A stretch of DNA of 55,236 bases from Symbiobacteriaceae bacterium (GTDB lineage: Bacteria > Bacillota > Sulfobacillia > Symbiobacteriales > Symbiobacteriaceae): contig JARBUG010000012.1 in the NCBI GenBank assembly GCA_029239785.1, positions 1 to 55,236 of the forward strand, written 5' to 3'. How positions within the stretch are numbered: the stretch's first letter is position 1; the number at the start of each line of letters is the position of its first letter. A program made the translations under genes and the position numbers. The notes under the pieces are model-generated. The model was not told where the DNA came from and did no database searches. It saw only the letters and a program-made list of their open reading frames with translations. Shown here one piece after another: positions 1-9,112 of this stretch.

Positions 1-17
1 CCTCTATTCATGCGCGC

Positions 18-74
18 AAAAAAACTGGAACCTTCGTGGTAGAACCCTTGCAGGGTCGATCACGAAGGTTCCAG
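18..74 (-). terminator. Rho-independent terminator downstream of hppA
   Basis: A perfect 14-bp inverted repeat (25-38 with 61-74) encloses a smaller ACCCT/AGGGT stem (44-48 with 52-56). Read on the minus strand, the stem is followed by a run of seven T (complement of 18-24). It lies about 107 bp past the hppA stop codon and fits as its terminator. Positions 75-180 between the two hold nothing I can assign. Confidence 0.85.
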
Positions 75-180
75 TTCCATGGTCAAACAGATTTCGGGGG
101 GGCGGCGGTGGGACCTTGGTGAAGCGCAGTTGAGGCGCCGCGACGATGGCCCTTCGCCAAGTCCCTACCGAAAGGCCCCA

Positions 181-2247
181 CTAGATGAACAGCGCCGCCA
201 GCACCAACGTAATGGTCGAGAGCAGCTTGATCAGCACGTGCAGCGACGGGCCTGCGGTATCCTTGAAGGGGTCGCCGACGGTGTCACCCACGACCGCCGC
301 CTTATGCGGCTCAGACTTCTTGCCGCCGTGGGCGCCGGTCTCCACGTACTTCTTGGCGTTATCCCAGGCGCCGCCGCCGGTATTCAGGAAGAGCGCCATA
401 ATCACGCCGACGATGGTCGAAACCATCAGGAAGCCACCAACCGCCTCGGCCTTCAGCCACAGGCCGACCACCACCGGAGCGGCGACCACCAGGAGGCCCG
501 GCAGCACCATCTGCTTGAGGGAGGCCCGGGTGACGATGTCGACGCACTCGGCGTAGTTCGGCTTGGATGTGCCTTCCATGATGCCCGGGTCACGGCGGAA
601 CTGGTCGCGCACGTTCTGAATGACGTGCTGGGCCGCACGGCCCACGGCCTTGATCGACAAAGCCGAGAACAGGAAGACCAGCATCGCACCGAGGAAGGCA
701 CCGATGAAGACCTTCGGGTTGCCGATGTCGACGATCATGGTTGTGGTGGTGCCCGTCAGAATCTTGACTTCATCGGTATAGGCCGAGAAGAGGAGGAAGG
801 CGGCCAGCGCGGCGGAACCGACGGCGAAGCCCTTGGTCAGCGCCTTGGTCGTATTGCCGCTGGCGTCCAGCTTGTCGGTGCGGTGCCGAATCGACTCGGG
901 AGCGCCGGACATTTCCACAATACCGCCGGCGTTGTCGGTAATGGGGCCGTAGGTATCCATCGCGAGAATGTACGTGACGGTCGACAGCATGCCCATGGTC
1001 GCAACAGCCGTGCCGTACAGGCCGGCGTTATCGACGCCCGGCAGGGCCAGAACGCCCAGCTGGTAGGCGGCGTAAATGGCGACGGAGATCATGATGACCG
1101 GAACAGCGGTCGACTCAAAGCCGACGGCGATACCGGAGATGATGTTGGTAGCCGGGCCAGTGACCGACGCCTCGGCGATTTCACGCACGGGGCGGTACTT
1201 AAACTCAGTATAGTACTGCGTAATCCAGACGACGGAGAGGGAGAGGAAGAGGCCGACCATGGCCGCTGCCCACAGGTAGACGGGATTGACGCCGTTGCCC
1301 TTGAGCATGGTGGTGGTCACATAATAGAGGCCGGCGGCAACCAGGACAGAGGTAATGAGGTAGCCCCGGTTCAGGGCGGCCATGGGGTCCTCATCTTCCT
1401 TGGCCCGCACCGTGAAGATGCCCACGATTGAGGCCAGCAGGCCAAAGGCCCGGGCGACGAGCGGGAACATGATGCCGTTGATGCCGAAGACGGGAATGAG
1501 GGCGATGCCCAGAATCATGGCGCCGATATTCTCGGCGGCGGTGGACTCGAACAGGTCGGCGCCGCGGCCGGCGCAGTCGCCCACGTTGTCGCCCACCAGG
1601 TCGGCCACGACGGCCGGATTGCGGGGGTCATCTTCGGGGATGCCGGCTTCGACCTTACCGACCAGGTCGGCGCCCACGTCGGCCGCCTTGGTGTAAATGC
1701 CGCCGCCCAGCTGGGCGAAGAGCGCCACGAACGAGGCGCCAAAGCCGAAGCCAACGATCAGCAGCGGGGCTTCAGCGGCTGAGGTGCTGGCTGCAAAGGC
1801 CTCAAACAGGCCCCACACGCCGAGGAGCGAGAGCGTCGTGACGGCCAGGCCGGTCACGGCGCCGGAGCGGAACGCGATCTGGAGAGCACGGTTCAGGCTG
1901 TGCTGGGCGCCGGCGGCGACCCGCAGGTTGCCCGTGACCGCCGTCCACATGCCGATGTAGCCTGAAAGGGCCGAGGCGAAGGCGCCCGCCAGGAACGAAA
2001 CTGCCGTCGCGACACCATGACCGGATGATTGCTTGGCGAAATAAAGGGCGACTGCTACAACGACTGAAAGTACGGCAATGGTCTTGTACTGGCGGCCCAG
2101 GAAGGCGAATGCCCCTTCACGAATAGCGCCGGCGATCTCCTGCATCTTCTTCGTACCGGTATCCTGCCGCATCACGTCCCAGATCAGATACCCCATCACC
2201 AACAACGCGATCACACCAGAGACAGGAATCAGCAACATGAGATCCAT
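181..2247 (-). CDS. hppA: Membrane-bound proton-translocating pyrophosphatase, K+-independent type
   Basis: This protein hydrolyses cytoplasmic pyrophosphate and uses the energy to pump H+ across the membrane. It has 688 residues, the usual length for bacterial H+-PPases, with about 15-16 hydrophobic segments. The PPi-binding signature DVGADLVGKVE lies near residue 190 and is followed by the acidic stretch PEDDPRNPA and by DNVGDCAGRGADLFE. A second acidic cluster, ITDNAGGI, lies in the middle and KAAVVGDTVGDPFKDT near the C-terminus. Near residue 465 the sequence is GNTTKALTKG. In this family Lys after GNTT (with Thr three residues on) replaces the K+ requirement, whereas K+-dependent enzymes carry Ala there, so I infer K+ independence. 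The ATG has AGAGGAGG about 9 nt upstream. It is transcribed alone, divergently from the VOC gene at 2405. Confidence 0.97.
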   Translation of the reverse strand: MDLMLLIPVSGVIALLVMGYLIWDVMRQDTGTKKMQEIAGAIREGAFAFLGRQYKTIAVLSVVVAVALYFAKQSSGHGVATAVSFLAGAFASALSGYIGMWTAVTGNLRVAAGAQHSLNRALQIAFRSGAVTGLAVTTLSLLGVWGLFEAFAASTSAAEAPLLIVGFGFGASFVALFAQLGGGIYTKAADVGADLVGKVEAGIPEDDPRNPAVVADLVGDNVGDCAGRGADLFESTAAENIGAMILGIALIPVFGINGIMFPLVARAFGLLASIVGIFTVRAKEDEDPMAALNRGYLITSVLVAAGLYYVTTTMLKGNGVNPVYLWAAAMVGLFLSLSVVWITQYYTEFKYRPVREIAEASVTGPATNIISGIAVGFESTAVPVIMISVAIYAAYQLGVLALPGVDNAGLYGTAVATMGMLSTVTYILAMDTYGPITDNAGGIVEMSGAPESIRHRTDKLDASGNTTKALTKGFAVGSAALAAFLLFSAYTDEVKILTGTTTTMIVDIGNPKVFIGAFLGAMLVFLFSALSIKAVGRAAQHVIQNVRDQFRRDPGIMEGTSKPNYAECVDIVTRASLKQMVLPGLLVVAAPVVVGLWLKAEAVGGFLMVSTIVGVIMALFLNTGGGAWDNAKKYVETGAHGGKKSEPHKAAVVGDTVGDPFKDTAGPSLHVLIKLLSTITLVLAALFI

Positions 2248-2404
2248 TCACCCGGTGCCTCCTCTGTACGAAATCGTCGGCAAAACGGTAATTTCCCCAC
2301 CCGTAGCAATAGTCCTGCTTATCTCCCCAAATTATGACTAGTAACTTGGTGCCCTCTGGCTTCGTCCAACCGGAAGACAGCCTCGTCAGGAGGGATGAGA
2401 ACCC

Positions 2405-2749
2405 ATGCTAAAGCGGATTGATACCGTTTTCCTGCCGGTTACCAACCTGGAGCGGTCCGTCGCCTGGTACAAAGAGACCCTTGGACTCACTCTACGCTGG
2501 AAGTACGAAGGTTACGCCGCCTTTCACGTAGCCCAAACGGCTTTGACTTTGTTTCAGGCGGACGCGGTCGTGCCCGGGAAGCATGAACCATTCAACTTCT
2601 TCGTCGATGACATTAAGGGAACGCACGCGCACCTCGCCGGCCTGGGCGTGGCGGTGAGCGAACTGCGCGACCACGGCGATGTGGTGGAGTTTACGGTCAC
2701 CGATCCAGATGGGAACAGACTGGGCATCGTTTGGTTTGAAGAGAAATAA
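2405..2749 (+). CDS. VOC (glyoxalase/bleomycin-resistance fold) family protein
   Basis: A 114-residue single-domain protein of the vicinal oxygen chelate superfamily. It opens with the typical strand RIDTVFLPVTNLERSVAWYKETLGL and ends with VTDPDGNRLGIVWFEE, the usual closing beta-strand with a Glu ligand position. These proteins act as metal-dependent isomerases, dioxygenases or drug-binding proteins. Nothing here shows the substrate, and the protein is not long enough to be a two-module enzyme. GGAGGG lies about 10 nt before the ATG. It stands alone between divergent hppA and the convergent phosphoesterase gene, so context gives no further clue. Confidence 0.85.
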   Translation: MLKRIDTVFLPVTNLERSVAWYKETLGLTLRWKYEGYAAFHVAQTALTLFQADAVVPGKHEPFNFFVDDIKGTHAHLAGLGVAVSELRDHGDVVEFTVTDPDGNRLGIVWFEEK

Positions 2750-2760
2750 AGGCATATTTA

Positions 2761-2781
2761 TAGCCACGGATTTCGTGGCTA
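2761..2781. terminator. Short hairpin between convergent genes
   Basis: TAGCCACG (2761-2768) and CGTGGCTA (2774-2781) form a perfect 8-bp stem with a 5-nt loop in the 55-bp gap between two convergent genes. The flanks are A/T-rich rather than a clean T run, so a bidirectional terminator is likely but not certain. Confidence 0.5.
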
Positions 2782-2804
2782 AATAAATGACTTCTCCCGC
2801 GTAC

Positions 2805-3869
2805 CTACACCCGCTTCACCGTCCGCTCCAACTCGTCCAGCCAGCGGCCGGCGGCGTGGTCGCGGGCACGGATCACGACCCGGTCGGGGTAGATCTCCAG
2901 GAAGCGGCTCTGGCAGGCGTTATTGTCGCGCACATTGCGCCCCTCGCTGCTCCGCCCCAGCAGGTAGATGGTCGAGCCCAGCCCCATGAAGGTGACGCCG
3001 TTCTTCTCCACCACCTGGCCTTCGTAGTCCACCTTCCGGTGGGTGTGGCCCGAGAACCAGAGCTTCACCTGTGGATTCTGCTCGAGGAGCGTATAGATCT
3101 CCTTTGCATAGTTCGTCCCGCCGAAGGGGCGGGCGCCAATGCTGCCCACCACCGTCTCGTTCAGGGGCTGGTGCATAAAGACGATCGTATCCAGGTCCCG
3201 GTGGCTGGCCAGCGTCTCTTCGAACCAGCGCAGCTGCGCCGGGGTAATCCAGCACCAGTCGTTGTTGTACGGGGCCGTCTGCCACTGCTCGTCCGCCAGC
3301 ATGATGAAGTGAACGCCGCCAAAAACCCGGCTGGAGTAGGGCTGCTCCACCCCGAAGGCTTCCCGCCAGCGGTTCAACAGGACCTCATCGGAGACCGAGA
3401 AGTCGTAGAACTCGTGGTTGCCCGTGGTCGCCATCACCCGGTCGAGGGTGGTTACCTTGGACATAATCCGCTTAAACGCTTCCATTTCCGATGTGAGGCC
3501 GTGGTCGGCTACGTCGCCATTGGCGATCCACAGGTCCGGCGCGAAGGCCCGGAAATCCTCGGCCGCCTTGGCAAACTTCACATTGATCGTTTTGGCCAGG
3601 CCGCTCTCCTCCGGCTGGAGGTGCAGGTCGGAGAGGAGCGCCACTCGGACCGGGCGGTCGGCGGTGGGCTGGGGCGTGCCGTCGCTGACAGCCTCGGCGG
3701 GGCGTGCGCCGTCCTTGGCGGCCGGTGCGGACCCTGGCCCGGCTCCCGCACCTTCGGCGGCGGCCGCGCGGATCTGCTCCTGCACATGCGCAGGCAGGTT
3801 GGTGCAGCCGGCAGCCATCGCTGCCAGCACCGCGGCAGACGTCTTCAGGAACCGACGCCGGTTGATCAT
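2805..3869 (-). CDS. Tat-exported calcineurin-like metallophosphoesterase (predicted lipoprotein)
   Basis: A 354-residue binuclear metallophosphoesterase. The N-terminus carries a twin-arginine motif (RRRFLK, residues 4-9), a hydrophobic stretch and a lipobox-like AAGC with Cys22, so it is probably exported folded and lipid-anchored. A low-complexity Ala/Gly/Pro linker follows. The catalytic core shows all family motifs in order: DLH near residue 82, GD in NGDVAD, GNHE, the lone His in FMHQP, and GHTH in FSGHTHRK. Substrates in this family range from nucleotides to phospholipids and proteins and cannot be told from sequence. GGGAGGGG lies about 10 nt before the ATG. It is monocistronic and divergent from the hydrolase gene at 3993. 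Confidence 0.92.
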   Translation of the reverse strand: MINRRRFLKTSAAVLAAMAAGCTNLPAHVQEQIRAAAAEGAGAGPGSAPAAKDGARPAEAVSDGTPQPTADRPVRVALLSDLHLQPEESGLAKTINVKFAKAAEDFRAFAPDLWIANGDVADHGLTSEMEAFKRIMSKVTTLDRVMATTGNHEFYDFSVSDEVLLNRWREAFGVEQPYSSRVFGGVHFIMLADEQWQTAPYNNDWCWITPAQLRWFEETLASHRDLDTIVFMHQPLNETVVGSIGARPFGGTNYAKEIYTLLEQNPQVKLWFSGHTHRKVDYEGQVVEKNGVTFMGLGSTIYLLGRSSEGRNVRDNNACQSRFLEIYPDRVVIRARDHAAGRWLDELERTVKRV

Positions 3870-3992
3870 CGGGGAGCCCCTCCCTGGCTGAGAATCTTTA
3901 TCGTTTAGACTTCCCTTATTCGTGATTCGATACGACCTGGATTAGATGTATCATGGGAGATGTGATCCCATCTGCCAACCTGAGGTGACGAG

Positions 3993-5345
3993 ATGCTTCA
4001 CTCCTACCTGACCACCCTGCTCGAACGCAGCCAGATTCCCGGCCTGGCCGTTGCCGTCGCCAAGAACGGCGAGACCATCTTCGAAGCAGGCATCGGATAT
4101 CGCGACGTCGCCCGGGGGCTTCCCGTCACGCCGGATACCATCTTCGGCGTGGCCTCTGTCACCAAGTCCTTTGCGTGCCTGGCCATCATGCAGCTGGCCG
4201 CCGCCGGGCGCCTCTCGCCCACCGATCTGGTGGTCCGCTGGCTGCCTGAGTTTACGGCCATTCTGCCGCCCGACGGCCGGTCGATCCAGATTCGGCATTT
4301 GATGAGCCACAGCAGCGGCCTCCCCGGTATGCAGGCGATCTACCACGCCCGGGCCGGGGCGATTCGGAAGGACCCCGACTGGCAGCGGCTGGGCGCCCGG
4401 GACCCCTTCACCGTCGAGCCGATTCGGACGCCCCGTGAACTGATGAAGCTGATGGCCGCCGCCGACATCGACCTGCTGGGCGCCCCGGGGCAGCACCTGA
4501 ACTACTCCAACGAAGGCTACGCCCTGCTCCAGGCGATTATCGAGCGGGCCTCTGACCAGCCTTTCCGCCAGTATCTGAAGCGGCGGATTCTGGACCCCCT
4601 GGGCATGGACCACAGCATGCTGCTGGTCGAGGAGATGCGGCGATTCCCGGAGGTAACGGAGCTCTACGCGCCGGAGCCGGGCGGCTTCTTCCATTCGCCC
4701 GCCTGGTGGGATGTGGGCGACATTTACACCAACGGATCGCTCAAGTCGACCGTGCGGGATCTGATTAAGTACCTGGAGGTCTACCGTTGCGGCGGCGCCG
4801 GGCTGGTGCCGGCCGCCGGCGTGGCGAAGATGACAGCCCCGTTTGTGACGATGCCCACCGGGACTTCGTACGGCTACGGGCTGACGGTTCAGCCCGGGTA
4901 TCACGGGTATACCTTGATCGGGCACGGCGGCTCGATCAAGGGGGTCTCTGCGCAGGTGCTGCTCGTGCCGGAGGCCGGGCTGACCGTGGCGCTGCTGATC
5001 AACGTCACCGGGGCGCCGGCCGAGCGGATCGCCCTCTCGGTGGCCAACCACTTCCTGGGCCTGCCCCTGGAGACGTACAAGTACGAGTTCCCCGCCTATA
5101 CCCCGGCCCCGGGGGAGCTGGCCGCACTGGCAGGCCGGTATCACTCTGACGAGTCCGGGGACGTGGTCGTTGCGGTGGGAGAGGATGTCACCCTGAAGGC
5201 GGCGGGGCAGACGCATGCGGTCCGTCCCTTCGCCCCGGATGCCCTGGTCAGCGCCGACGGGTTAACCCATGCCCGGTTCATGCGGAACCCTGCGGGCCGC
5301 ATCTGGGCCCTCTTCCTGGGAATGCGGGTCTACCGGCGGGTCTGA
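3993..5345 (+). CDS. Serine hydrolase of the class C beta-lactamase/DD-peptidase fold
   Basis: A 450-residue protein of the beta-lactamase-like penicillin-binding fold. The nucleophile motif is SVTK (Ser55, Lys58), the second motif is YSN near residue 170, and the third is HGG in IGHGGSIKG near residue 310. The last 90 or so residues form a separate small domain starting PAYTPAPGELAALAGRY, as in many esterase-type members. There is no signal peptide, so unlike true AmpC enzymes it appears cytoplasmic. Esterase, D-aminopeptidase or amidase activity is more likely than antibiotic resistance. GAGGTGA lies 8 nt before the ATG. It converges with the Nudix gene, with only 5 bp between stop codons. 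Confidence 0.92.
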   Translation: MLHSYLTTLLERSQIPGLAVAVAKNGETIFEAGIGYRDVARGLPVTPDTIFGVASVTKSFACLAIMQLAAAGRLSPTDLVVRWLPEFTAILPPDGRSIQIRHLMSHSSGLPGMQAIYHARAGAIRKDPDWQRLGARDPFTVEPIRTPRELMKLMAAADIDLLGAPGQHLNYSNEGYALLQAIIERASDQPFRQYLKRRILDPLGMDHSMLLVEEMRRFPEVTELYAPEPGGFFHSPAWWDVGDIYTNGSLKSTVRDLIKYLEVYRCGGAGLVPAAGVAKMTAPFVTMPTGTSYGYGLTVQPGYHGYTLIGHGGSIKGVSAQVLLVPEAGLTVALLINVTGAPAERIALSVANHFLGLPLETYKYEFPAYTPAPGELAALAGRYHSDESGDVVVAVGEDVTLKAAGQTHAVRPFAPDALVSADGLTHARFMRNPAGRIWALFLGMRVYRRV

Positions 5346-5350
5346 CGAGT

Positions 5351-5734
5351 TCAGGCCCCCACCATCTGCGGCAGCAACGCCTTCACGTAGTCAATCATCG
5401 GCAGTTGGTCAGCCTCGGAGAGCGGCCACCAGACCGGCTCGCCTTCGACGCTGCCCCGCAGGTCACCGGTCTGCTGCGTGCTGACGAAGATCGCCACAAA
5501 GGTGAAGTGACCGTCATCTTCCTCGATCATCAAATGGCCGGCCGGCCGGTAGTCAACCAGCGCCAGGCCGGTCTCTTCGAACACCTCCCGGCAGACCGCC
5601 TGTGCAGCCGTCTCCCCGGGCTCGACCTTGCCCCCGATTACCGACCACTGGTTCCCGGCCCAGCCGGCCTGCATCAGCAGAATGCGGTCTCCATCGAAAA
5701 TGAAGCAGATGGCTGCGTCGCGCCGCGTTGTCAT
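5351..5734 (-). CDS. Nudix hydrolase
   Basis: A 127-residue single-domain Nudix protein. The Nudix box GX5EX7REUXEEXGU is complete at residues 35-57 (G35, E41, R49, E50, E53, E54, G56), so metal-dependent cleavage of a nucleoside-diphosphate-linked substrate is expected. Length and lack of extra domains fit the MutT/ADP-ribose/NTP group, but specificity cannot be read from the sequence. GGAGG lies 9 nt before the ATG. It is convergent with the upstream hydrolase gene and divergent from the GNAT gene at 5863. Confidence 0.93.
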   Translation of the reverse strand: MTTRRDAAICFIFDGDRILLMQAGWAGNQWSVIGGKVEPGETAAQAVCREVFEETGLALVDYRPAGHLMIEEDDGHFTFVAIFVSTQQTGDLRGSVEGEPVWWPLSEADQLPMIDYVKALLPQMVGA

Positions 5735-5862
5735 GAGTGTCTGCCTCCGTTGCTGTCTATCGTACCAAGGTACGAGATGCCCGTCGGACCGAGGGACGTC
5801 TATCCGTTGGAACCTTCCTGCTAAGATAAGGGCAACCGCATCGCAATTGGGAGGTTCGCCGC

Positions 5863-6819
5863 ATGACCGCCACCGCTGGCTCCGTCACCCTCCGGCCCCA
5901 GACGCCCGACGATTACCCGGCCATCATTGAGATTCAGCAGGATCAGATCGATCAGCCGCAGACCGTGGAAGAGTTGCTCCGGCAGGACAAGATTCAGGGC
6001 GAAGGCTATGTGCGGCACCGCTTGGCGGCGGTGAATGCCGATGGACTGCTGGTTGGCTACGCGGGCGGCGTTCACCACCCTATGCTGCGGCCCGGGCACT
6101 TCTCAATGAATATTCGCGTGCGCAAGGCGTGGCGAAATCAGGGCATCGGCGACCTGCTGCTGGCCGACATGGAGCGGTTCGCCCGCGCACAGGGCATGGT
6201 CGCCGTTGAGGCGGCGGTTCGCGAAGAGGACCCTGTCGGCCTGGATTGGGCCAGGCGCCGGGGCTATGAGCAGAAGTTCCACCGGTTCGCATCCAGCCTG
6301 AACCTGGCCGAATTCGACCCGGCGCCCTGGCGCAAGGCGGTGGATGATGCCGTCGCCAGCGGGCTCCGGTTTACTTCGTTCGCTGAGTTCCCCCAGAACG
6401 ATGAGACGCTGGAAATCTGGATGGACCACTTCTGGCAGCTCAACCAGGACACGCCGGGCATCGAGGGGTTCGTCCGCCCGTCCCTGGCCGATTTCAAGAA
6501 GCAGTTGGAGCACTCCGAGCACTGGGACCCGGCCGATACCATTCTGGCCATGGACGGCGACCGTTGGGCGGCGATGGCCTTTATTATGAAGGAGCCCGAC
6601 GGCAGCTTCTATCATAACTTCACGGGCGTGGCCCGGGAGTACCGGGGGCGGGGGCTGGCCACGGCGGTCAAGGTGGTCGCCATCGAGCATGCGAAGGCGA
6701 AGGGCGCCCCGCTGCTGCGGACGCATAACGACTCGACGAATGAGCGCATGCTGGCCGTCAACCGGAAGATGGGGTATCAGCCTGCGCCAGGGGTTTTTGG
6801 TCTGGAGAAGGGGTTGTAG
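5863..6819 (+). CDS. GNAT-family acetyltransferase with two GNAT domains
   Basis: A 318-residue protein made of two GCN5-related N-acetyltransferase folds. The acetyl-CoA-binding motif A appears as RNQGIG near residue 95 in the first half and as YRGRGLA near residue 260 in the second. The second half also has the typical TxNxxxNxxMLxxNxxxGY-like ending (NDSTNERMLAVNRKMGY). Tandem GNATs often keep one catalytic and one structural half; the second looks more canonical here. The acceptor is unknown. GGGAGG lies 9 nt before the ATG. The gene is followed by a hairpin and stands alone. Confidence 0.9.
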   Translation: MTATAGSVTLRPQTPDDYPAIIEIQQDQIDQPQTVEELLRQDKIQGEGYVRHRLAAVNADGLLVGYAGGVHHPMLRPGHFSMNIRVRKAWRNQGIGDLLLADMERFARAQGMVAVEAAVREEDPVGLDWARRRGYEQKFHRFASSLNLAEFDPAPWRKAVDDAVASGLRFTSFAEFPQNDETLEIWMDHFWQLNQDTPGIEGFVRPSLADFKKQLEHSEHWDPADTILAMDGDRWAAMAFIMKEPDGSFYHNFTGVAREYRGRGLATAVKVVAIEHAKAKGAPLLRTHNDSTNERMLAVNRKMGYQPAPGVFGLEKGL

Positions 6820-6825
6820 AGATGT

Positions 6826-6859
6826 AGGCCCGTACGGAGGCAACCCTACGTACGGGCCT
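6826..6859 (+). terminator. Hairpin after the GNAT gene
   Basis: AGGCCCGTACG (6826-6836) and CGTACGGGCCT (6849-6859) form a perfect 11-bp stem with a 12-nt loop, 6 bp past the stop codon. No T run follows, so termination is inferred from position and stem strength only. Confidence 0.5.
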
Positions 6860-6968
6860 GTTCGCGCGCATCAACAGCCCCTCCATCGCTTCGTTGGCAT
6901 GCAGGATTTACCCTGCAGCAGATGGAAGAATCGGGGCACGCGGCGGCCGCCGCAAAGGGAGGAGGAGA

Positions 6969-7736
6969 ATGATGAAGGCGCCCGCTGAGATTCTCCGGGT
7001 CTGGAACCACTTCGCCGGGGTGCCCATGGAGACGTTCACCAAGGGCTGGTGGCACGCCCGCTGCGGGGGCGTCTCGCGCCAGCGCACCATCGCCGAGATG
7101 GTGGAACACCGCAAACTGCACGGCGCCGGGGGCAACTGCTTCGACCTCGCGATCTGGCTGCGGCATGCGTTCTGCCAGGACGGGGTGCCGGCCCGGGTGG
7201 TGGGCCATGACCTCTGCACCGAAGACGCCCACGTCGCAGTGGTGGCGACAGGCAGCGACGGCGGCCAGTACCTCTGCGACATGGGCGACCTGTGGCTTCA
7301 GCCCATCCGCATCGATGGGCCGGGGGTGTCGGATGGCTGGCACGCCGGCTTCTTCCCGGGGCGGGAGGTGCAGATCGCACCGACGGATGGCGGGATCGAA
7401 GTGCTGTACCGGCGGTCGACCGGCAAGGTCGGGCGCCAGAGCTACGACCTGCGGGTCCTGTCTGAAGATGAAGTGATGGCTGCGTGCAACCACTGCCAGA
7501 ACCTGCTGCGCCGGCCCTTCTGCGAGATGCTGCTGCCGCACCCGGAGACCGGGGTGGTGGAGCACTGGGAGTATGATAAGGCGAAAAGCTTCTGGAATTT
7601 GGCGGCGGGGCCCGTCTTCGAGGCGCCCTGCGGGAGCATGGAGGCGTGGGGCAGGCGCATCTCGCAGCGCACCGGGATGTCGGAGGGGCTGATCGCCGCC
7701 GCGTTTGCGGCCTATGGGGTTAGTGGCCCTACTTGA
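6969..7736 (+). CDS. Arylamine N-acetyltransferase-like (transglutaminase-fold) protein
   Basis: A protein of about 255 residues with the Cys-His-Asp layout of the NAT/transglutaminase fold. The motifs are GAGGNCFDLAIWL near residue 60 (Cys nucleophile after GGN), EDAHVAVVA near residue 85 (His) and YLCDMGDLW near residue 100 (Asp). Arylamine N-acetyltransferases move acetyl from acetyl-CoA to amines, and related proteins close amide bonds in polyketide assembly. Overall similarity to classical NATs is modest, so the substrate is open. The ATGATG at 6969/6972 follows GGGAGGAGG and is preferred over an upstream in-frame ATG at 6894, whose extension is Arg/Gly-rich and improbable. Its stop codon overlaps the end of the convergent permease gene by 8 bp. 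Confidence 0.75.
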   Translation: MMKAPAEILRVWNHFAGVPMETFTKGWWHARCGGVSRQRTIAEMVEHRKLHGAGGNCFDLAIWLRHAFCQDGVPARVVGHDLCTEDAHVAVVATGSDGGQYLCDMGDLWLQPIRIDGPGVSDGWHAGFFPGREVQIAPTDGGIEVLYRRSTGKVGRQSYDLRVLSEDEVMAACNHCQNLLRRPFCEMLLPHPETGVVEHWEYDKAKSFWNLAAGPVFEAPCGSMEAWGRRISQRTGMSEGLIAAAFAAYGVSGPT

Positions 7737-9108
7737 GCGGCACCCGGTCGTCGGTCTCGTTGTGCTCAGGACGCCTGATGAAGAGCATGTAGGCCAGGGC
7801 GAAGAAGAGCAGCAGGCCGATTCCGGCCACCAGCCCCGGCCCCTGCCCGGGCACCAGGGGCATGCCCGCGATGGCGCCCACCAGCAGAAGAATGCCCACC
7901 CAGGTCGACCACGGAAAGCCCGGCATGGCGCAGGCCCCGGGCCGGCAGCCCTCCCGGTTGCGCAGCACCAGCTGGCTCAGCAGAATCATCAGGTAGGAGA
8001 AGAGCAGAGCGAATCCGGCGGAACTGACCAGCAGCACGTAGACCGTCGCCGGCAGTACATAGGAGAGCACGACGCCGACCGTCATCCCGGCTGATGAGAG
8101 GAGGATGGCGTTCCGGGGAATGCCCGGCGGCGTCAGTTGTTTGAGGAAGGCGGGCGCCTGTCCCTCCTCGGCGAGGGAGTAGATCATGCGGCTCAGGCCG
8201 TACATGGCGGCGAGCATGGTGGAGATGGATGCGGTCATGACGACCAGGTTGAGCCCCGCGGCCAGCGCCGGATAGCCGGTCAGGCGGAGCAATGAGACCA
8301 TGGGGCTGACTTCTTCTTCGATCGCCCCCACGGGGAGGAGGTAGAGAACGACGCCCACGGCCCCGACGTAGAGCGTGACGAGGCCGATGACGGTCCAGAT
8401 GACGGCCCGGGGCACCGTGCGGGCCGGGTCTTTGGCCTCGGGCGCCGCCAGGCCCAGGGTCTCGAAGCCGGCGTAGGAGAAGAGGACCAGCAGCATTGAG
8501 CCGGCCAGCCCGGCGACGCCCCGGGGGAGGAAGGGCTGGCCCGCAAAGGCGGGGCCGGTGCCCGGGCCCCCTGCCCCGGCGCCCGGCGCCATCAGTCCGG
8601 TCGCCAGCGCCACCCCCAGCAGGATGAACGCCGCAATGGCCACCAACTTGACCGCGGCCATCGCCGACTCTACCACGGCGAAGGCGCGCACATCCATCAG
8701 GTTCAGCAGGGTGACGGCGATAATCACTGCCAGGGCGATGGGCCAGACGGGCACGGCCGGAAACCAGAGCCGGGCAAACATGGCGCTGGCGATGCCCTCG
8801 CTGGAGAGCGCAAGGACCAGGCCGGCCCAGTAGAGCCAGCCCACGACGAAGGAGGCCATCGGCCCGAAGGCCATGGCCGCGTAGGCCCGGAAAGAACCGT
8901 GCGTGGGCCGGGAGACCGTCAGTTCCGAGAGCGCCGTGAGCACAAGGTACGTGACGATGCCGCCGAAGGCGAAGGCCAGCAGGGCGCCCGGCCCGGCATT
9001 GTGCAGCACCACGGCGGTGCCCAGGAAGAAGGAGCCGCCCACGACGGTGCCAAGGGCGAGCATGACCAGTTGCCAGCTTGAGAGGCCGGCGGAGTGAGTT
9101 CCGTGCAA
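7729..9108 (-). CDS. APC-superfamily amino acid/polyamine permease
   Basis: About 459 residues with twelve hydrophobic segments. The first segment contains GTVVGGSFFLGTA, matching the unwound substrate-binding GSGIG-like region of APC transporters. The protein probably imports an amino acid or amine by proton or Na+ symport; the substrate is not determinable. The open frame continues upstream to 9309, but that part translates the 22-bp tandem repeats. I therefore prefer the TTG at 9108, preceded by AGGGGG 7 nt upstream and followed directly by SWQLVMLALG, the natural beginning of this family. The proposed ribosome binding site lies inside a large palindrome (9113-9168), which suggests control of translation or of the upstream transcript. 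Confidence 0.88.
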   Translation of the reverse strand: MHGTHSAGLSSWQLVMLALGTVVGGSFFLGTAVVLHNAGPGALLAFAFGGIVTYLVLTALSELTVSRPTHGSFRAYAAMAFGPMASFVVGWLYWAGLVLALSSEGIASAMFARLWFPAVPVWPIALAVIIAVTLLNLMDVRAFAVVESAMAAVKLVAIAAFILLGVALATGLMAPGAGAGGPGTGPAFAGQPFLPRGVAGLAGSMLLVLFSYAGFETLGLAAPEAKDPARTVPRAVIWTVIGLVTLYVGAVGVVLYLLPVGAIEEEVSPMVSLLRLTGYPALAAGLNLVVMTASISTMLAAMYGLSRMIYSLAEEGQAPAFLKQLTPPGIPRNAILLSSAGMTVGVVLSYVLPATVYVLLVSSAGFALLFSYLMILLSQLVLRNREGCRPGACAMPGFPWSTWVGILLLVGAIAGMPLVPGQGPGLVAGIGLLLFFALAYMLFIRRPEHNETDDRVPLK

Positions 9109-9112
9109 CGAA

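Noticed and set aside
79..1431. Long plus-strand open frame (450 codons) opposite the pyrophosphatase gene
   Set aside because: Its product is His/Gly/Arg-rich without domain pattern and it is the antisense shadow of a clearly conserved gene.
3993..5345. Antibiotic-resistance beta-lactamase
   Set aside because: The SVTK, YSN and HGG motifs are present, but there is no signal peptide and the C-terminal domain fits esterase-like members.
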